Shown here: positions 5,968 to 7,202 of the stretch, piece by piece
Position numbering within the stretch: position 1 is the stretch's first letter
Layout: each line of letters begins with the position of its first letter
Source: Anaerolineales bacterium
GTDB taxonomy: Bacteria; Chloroflexota; Anaerolineae; Anaerolineales; UBA4823
DNA length: 7,202 nt
Reading direction: 5' to 3'
Assembly: GCA_022865865.1 (NCBI GenBank)
Contig: JALHTN010000488.1
Span: 1-7,202, forward strand
Program-made: the position numbers and the translations under genes
Notes under the pieces: generated by a model
Databases searched by the model: none
The model's input: the letters and a program-made list of their open reading frames with translations, nothing else
What the model was told of the DNA's origin: nothing

Positions 5968-6894
5968 GTGGACAATATTAAATACAATCTCGAAAATGGG
6001 ATGATTCCAAATCCTGGATTCAGTGAAGAAGGCGGAGAGAAGCTGCATGTGGATACAACGCTAGGCTATGTACACCTGAATATCGCCGATATGCAGCGTT
6101 CAGTAGATTTTTATCAAAAAGCGCTCGGATTTCAAATTCAGAAGGATGAAGTGGGCACAATTTATCTCGGTGCTGGTGGAGATGATCTGCTTGTACTTAC
6201 TGAAATTCCAGGTGCCGTTAAATATCCAAGGAGGAGCGGGTTATATCATTTTGCCATCTTGACCCCTTCCCGCCAGGCGTTAAGTAGGTCTTTGCGTAAC
6301 TTAATCGATACCGAAACGGCTGTGCAGGGTGGGGCTGATCACCTGGTGAGTGAGGCGCTTTATCTTGCTGACCCGGATGGTAATGGGATCGAAATCTATC
6401 GTGATCGACCACGCAGCGAGTGGCAATATGATAATGGCGGCATAAAAATGGCGACAGATCCTTTAGATTATCAGGGGATATTGAGGGAGATTCAAGAAGA
6501 AAAAGGCCAATGGGATGGCTTGGAATTGGGGACCATGTTGGGACATATGCACCTGCATGTTGCCAACCTCGATCAGGCGACGGATTTTTACGAGAAAGTG
6601 CTGGGTTTTGATTTCCTGATAAACTACATGGGTTCGGCTTCCTTTTTATCTGCAGGTGGCTACCACCATCACATCGGGCTCAACACCTGGAACGGGGTTG
6701 GTGCGCCACCACCTCCGCCGGACGCAGCAGGATTGCGTTATTTTTCAGTCCACCTGGTTGGTGAAGATGAGCGCCAGAAGCTGATCAAACGATTAGAACA
6801 GGCAAATTGGTCATTCGAAGAAAGGGGATCAAGTATTTTCCTCCGGGATCCATCGCAGAATGCAATCTTGTTTGAAACGGCAGCTGATGATTGA
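5968..6894 (+). CDS. Two-domain VOC protein, CatE-like (catechol 2,3-dioxygenase/glyoxalase superfamily)
   Basis: This is a 308-residue cytoplasmic protein with two VOC domains. The first, about 31-147, contains LGYVHLNI, GLYHFAIL and DPDGNGIEIY; H36, H94 and E142 are candidate metal ligands. The second, about 190-305, contains LGHMHLHV, a GYHHHIGLNTW motif (231-241), a GAPPPPP stretch and a terminal LFE (E303). Together these are typical of the family that includes Bacillus CatE, annotated as catechol 2,3-dioxygenase. Aligned to the BphC catalytic domain, the second metal His of the second VOC domain appears replaced by Y258, so the first domain may hold the working site. Substrate and reaction cannot be fixed from sequence; extradiol ring cleavage is one option and an unrelated VOC reaction another. 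The GTG start at 5968-5970 is set by GGAGG (5956-5960) seven bases upstream. The in-frame ATG at 6001 has no ribosome-binding site. Confidence 0.88.
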   Translation: MDNIKYNLENGMIPNPGFSEEGGEKLHVDTTLGYVHLNIADMQRSVDFYQKALGFQIQKDEVGTIYLGAGGDDLLVLTEIPGAVKYPRRSGLYHFAILTPSRQALSRSLRNLIDTETAVQGGADHLVSEALYLADPDGNGIEIYRDRPRSEWQYDNGGIKMATDPLDYQGILREIQEEKGQWDGLELGTMLGHMHLHVANLDQATDFYEKVLGFDFLINYMGSASFLSAGGYHHHIGLNTWNGVGAPPPPPDAAGLRYFSVHLVGEDERQKLIKRLEQANWSFEERGSSIFLRDPSQNAILFETAADD

Positions 6895-6905
6895 TAAAAT
6901 ACCCG

Positions 6906-6933
6906 ACTTGCGTATAGACAATATTGTGCAAGT
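6906..6933 (+). terminator. Weak hairpin after the VOC gene with a nested palindrome
   Basis: ACTTGC (6906-6911) pairs with GCAAGT (6928-6933). Inside the loop is a perfect 10-bp palindrome ACAATATTGT (6918-6927). It begins 12 bases after the VOC stop codon, where a terminator would be expected, but only three T follow and the stem is short. It may be a weak terminator, or the palindrome may be a protein-binding site. Confidence 0.35.
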
Positions 6934-7092
6934 TTCCATATACTCAGCACCCAAGGTTAGTTTGATTACCGAGTTTTAGATGGTGAAGTAGCATAATGAG
7001 GATGTCGAAAAGAATTGACCTGCGCAGTTATTATTATTCCTCGAGATATCACCAGAAAAAAGTAGCTCATTCTCATCTAGGGAGTTGTATAT

Positions 7093-7202
7093 ATGGAATA
7101 TCTGGCATATTTTGCAGCGGGTTTGTTCCTGGCGAATGGAATTCCTCATTTCGTCAACGGCGTTTCCGGGCGAAAATTTCAAAACCCATTTGCCAGCCCT
7201 CC
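7093..7202 (+). CDS. Conserved small integral membrane protein (partial, N-terminus)
   Basis: The frame starts at ATG 7093-7095 and runs off the right edge after 36 complete codons. It begins MEYLAYFAAGLFLANGIPHF and continues through GRKFQNPFASP. I recognise this start as that of a widespread but uncharacterised bacterial membrane protein family with a hydrophobic N-terminal helix followed by an IPHFVNG signature and a PFASP segment; no biochemical role is known to me. AGGGAG at 7079-7084, eight bases upstream, is a good ribosome-binding site, and an in-frame TAG at 7078-7080 excludes an earlier start. It lies 198 bases after the VOC gene on the same strand with a weak hairpin between, so co-transcription is possible but not shown. 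Confidence 0.75.
   Translation, partial: MEYLAYFAAGLFLANGIPHFVNGVSGRKFQNPFASP

Noticed and set aside
6995..7202. Plus-strand frame open to the right edge from an ATG near 6995, in a different frame from the 7093 gene
   Set aside because: It overlaps the recognised membrane-protein start out of frame, has no convincing SD, and its residues look random and basic.
1..7202. CRISPR array, insertion sequence, tRNA, toxin-antitoxin pair or defence island
   Set aside because: I saw no regularly spaced repeats, transposase or integrase motifs, cloverleaf structures or paired small toxin genes. The genes are ordinary metabolic and signalling types on alternating strands.

Overview
This is bacterial chromosomal DNA of moderate GC content. 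It has Shine-Dalgarno-led genes (GGAGG before two of them), GTG as well as ATG starts, and one very large protein joining a zinc ribbon, a class III cyclase, an AAA-type ATPase and TPR repeats. That architecture is common in Chloroflexota, especially Anaerolineae-like lineages, and that is my best guess at the source. It is an inference from architecture and style, with no rRNA or phylogenetic marker in the window to confirm it.

Layout. Positions 1-88 (+) carry the last 28 codons of an unrecognised gene. Convergent to it, 231-1271 (-) encodes a complete double-SIS sugar-phosphate protein resembling the isomerase half of GlmS without the glutaminase half (AgaS/NagB-II-like). The divergent spacer 1272-1493 holds its SD, a TATAAT -10 and an overlapping 12-bp palindrome. 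On the other strand it holds an extended -10 box placed so that transcription should start on the GTG of a 56-residue two-helix membrane protein (1494-1664), i.e. a leaderless mRNA. A 27-codon frame follows with no gap, overlying a palindromic element. A perfect 9-bp hairpin at 1772-1796 separates this from the large cyclase gene on the opposite strand (1843-5532, -). The 435-bp spacer 5533-5967 contains a good sigma70-type promoter for the cyclase, a long leader with a TTTCGAT repeat cluster, and the SD of a two-domain VOC/CatE-like protein (5968-6894, +). After a weak hairpin, the window ends inside a small conserved membrane-protein gene (7093-7202, +).

How the genes relate. They do not form an obvious pathway: strands alternate and each gene has its own signals. 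The SIS protein fits amino-sugar phosphate metabolism, the large cyclase fits cytoplasmic signalling or nucleotide-regulated sensing, and the VOC protein fits ring-cleavage or glyoxalase-like metal chemistry. I see no CRISPR array, insertion sequence, tRNA, rRNA, phage gene or recognisable defence or biosynthetic cluster. The best under-described items are the leaderless small membrane protein, its palindromic neighbour, and the repeat cluster in the cyclase leader.
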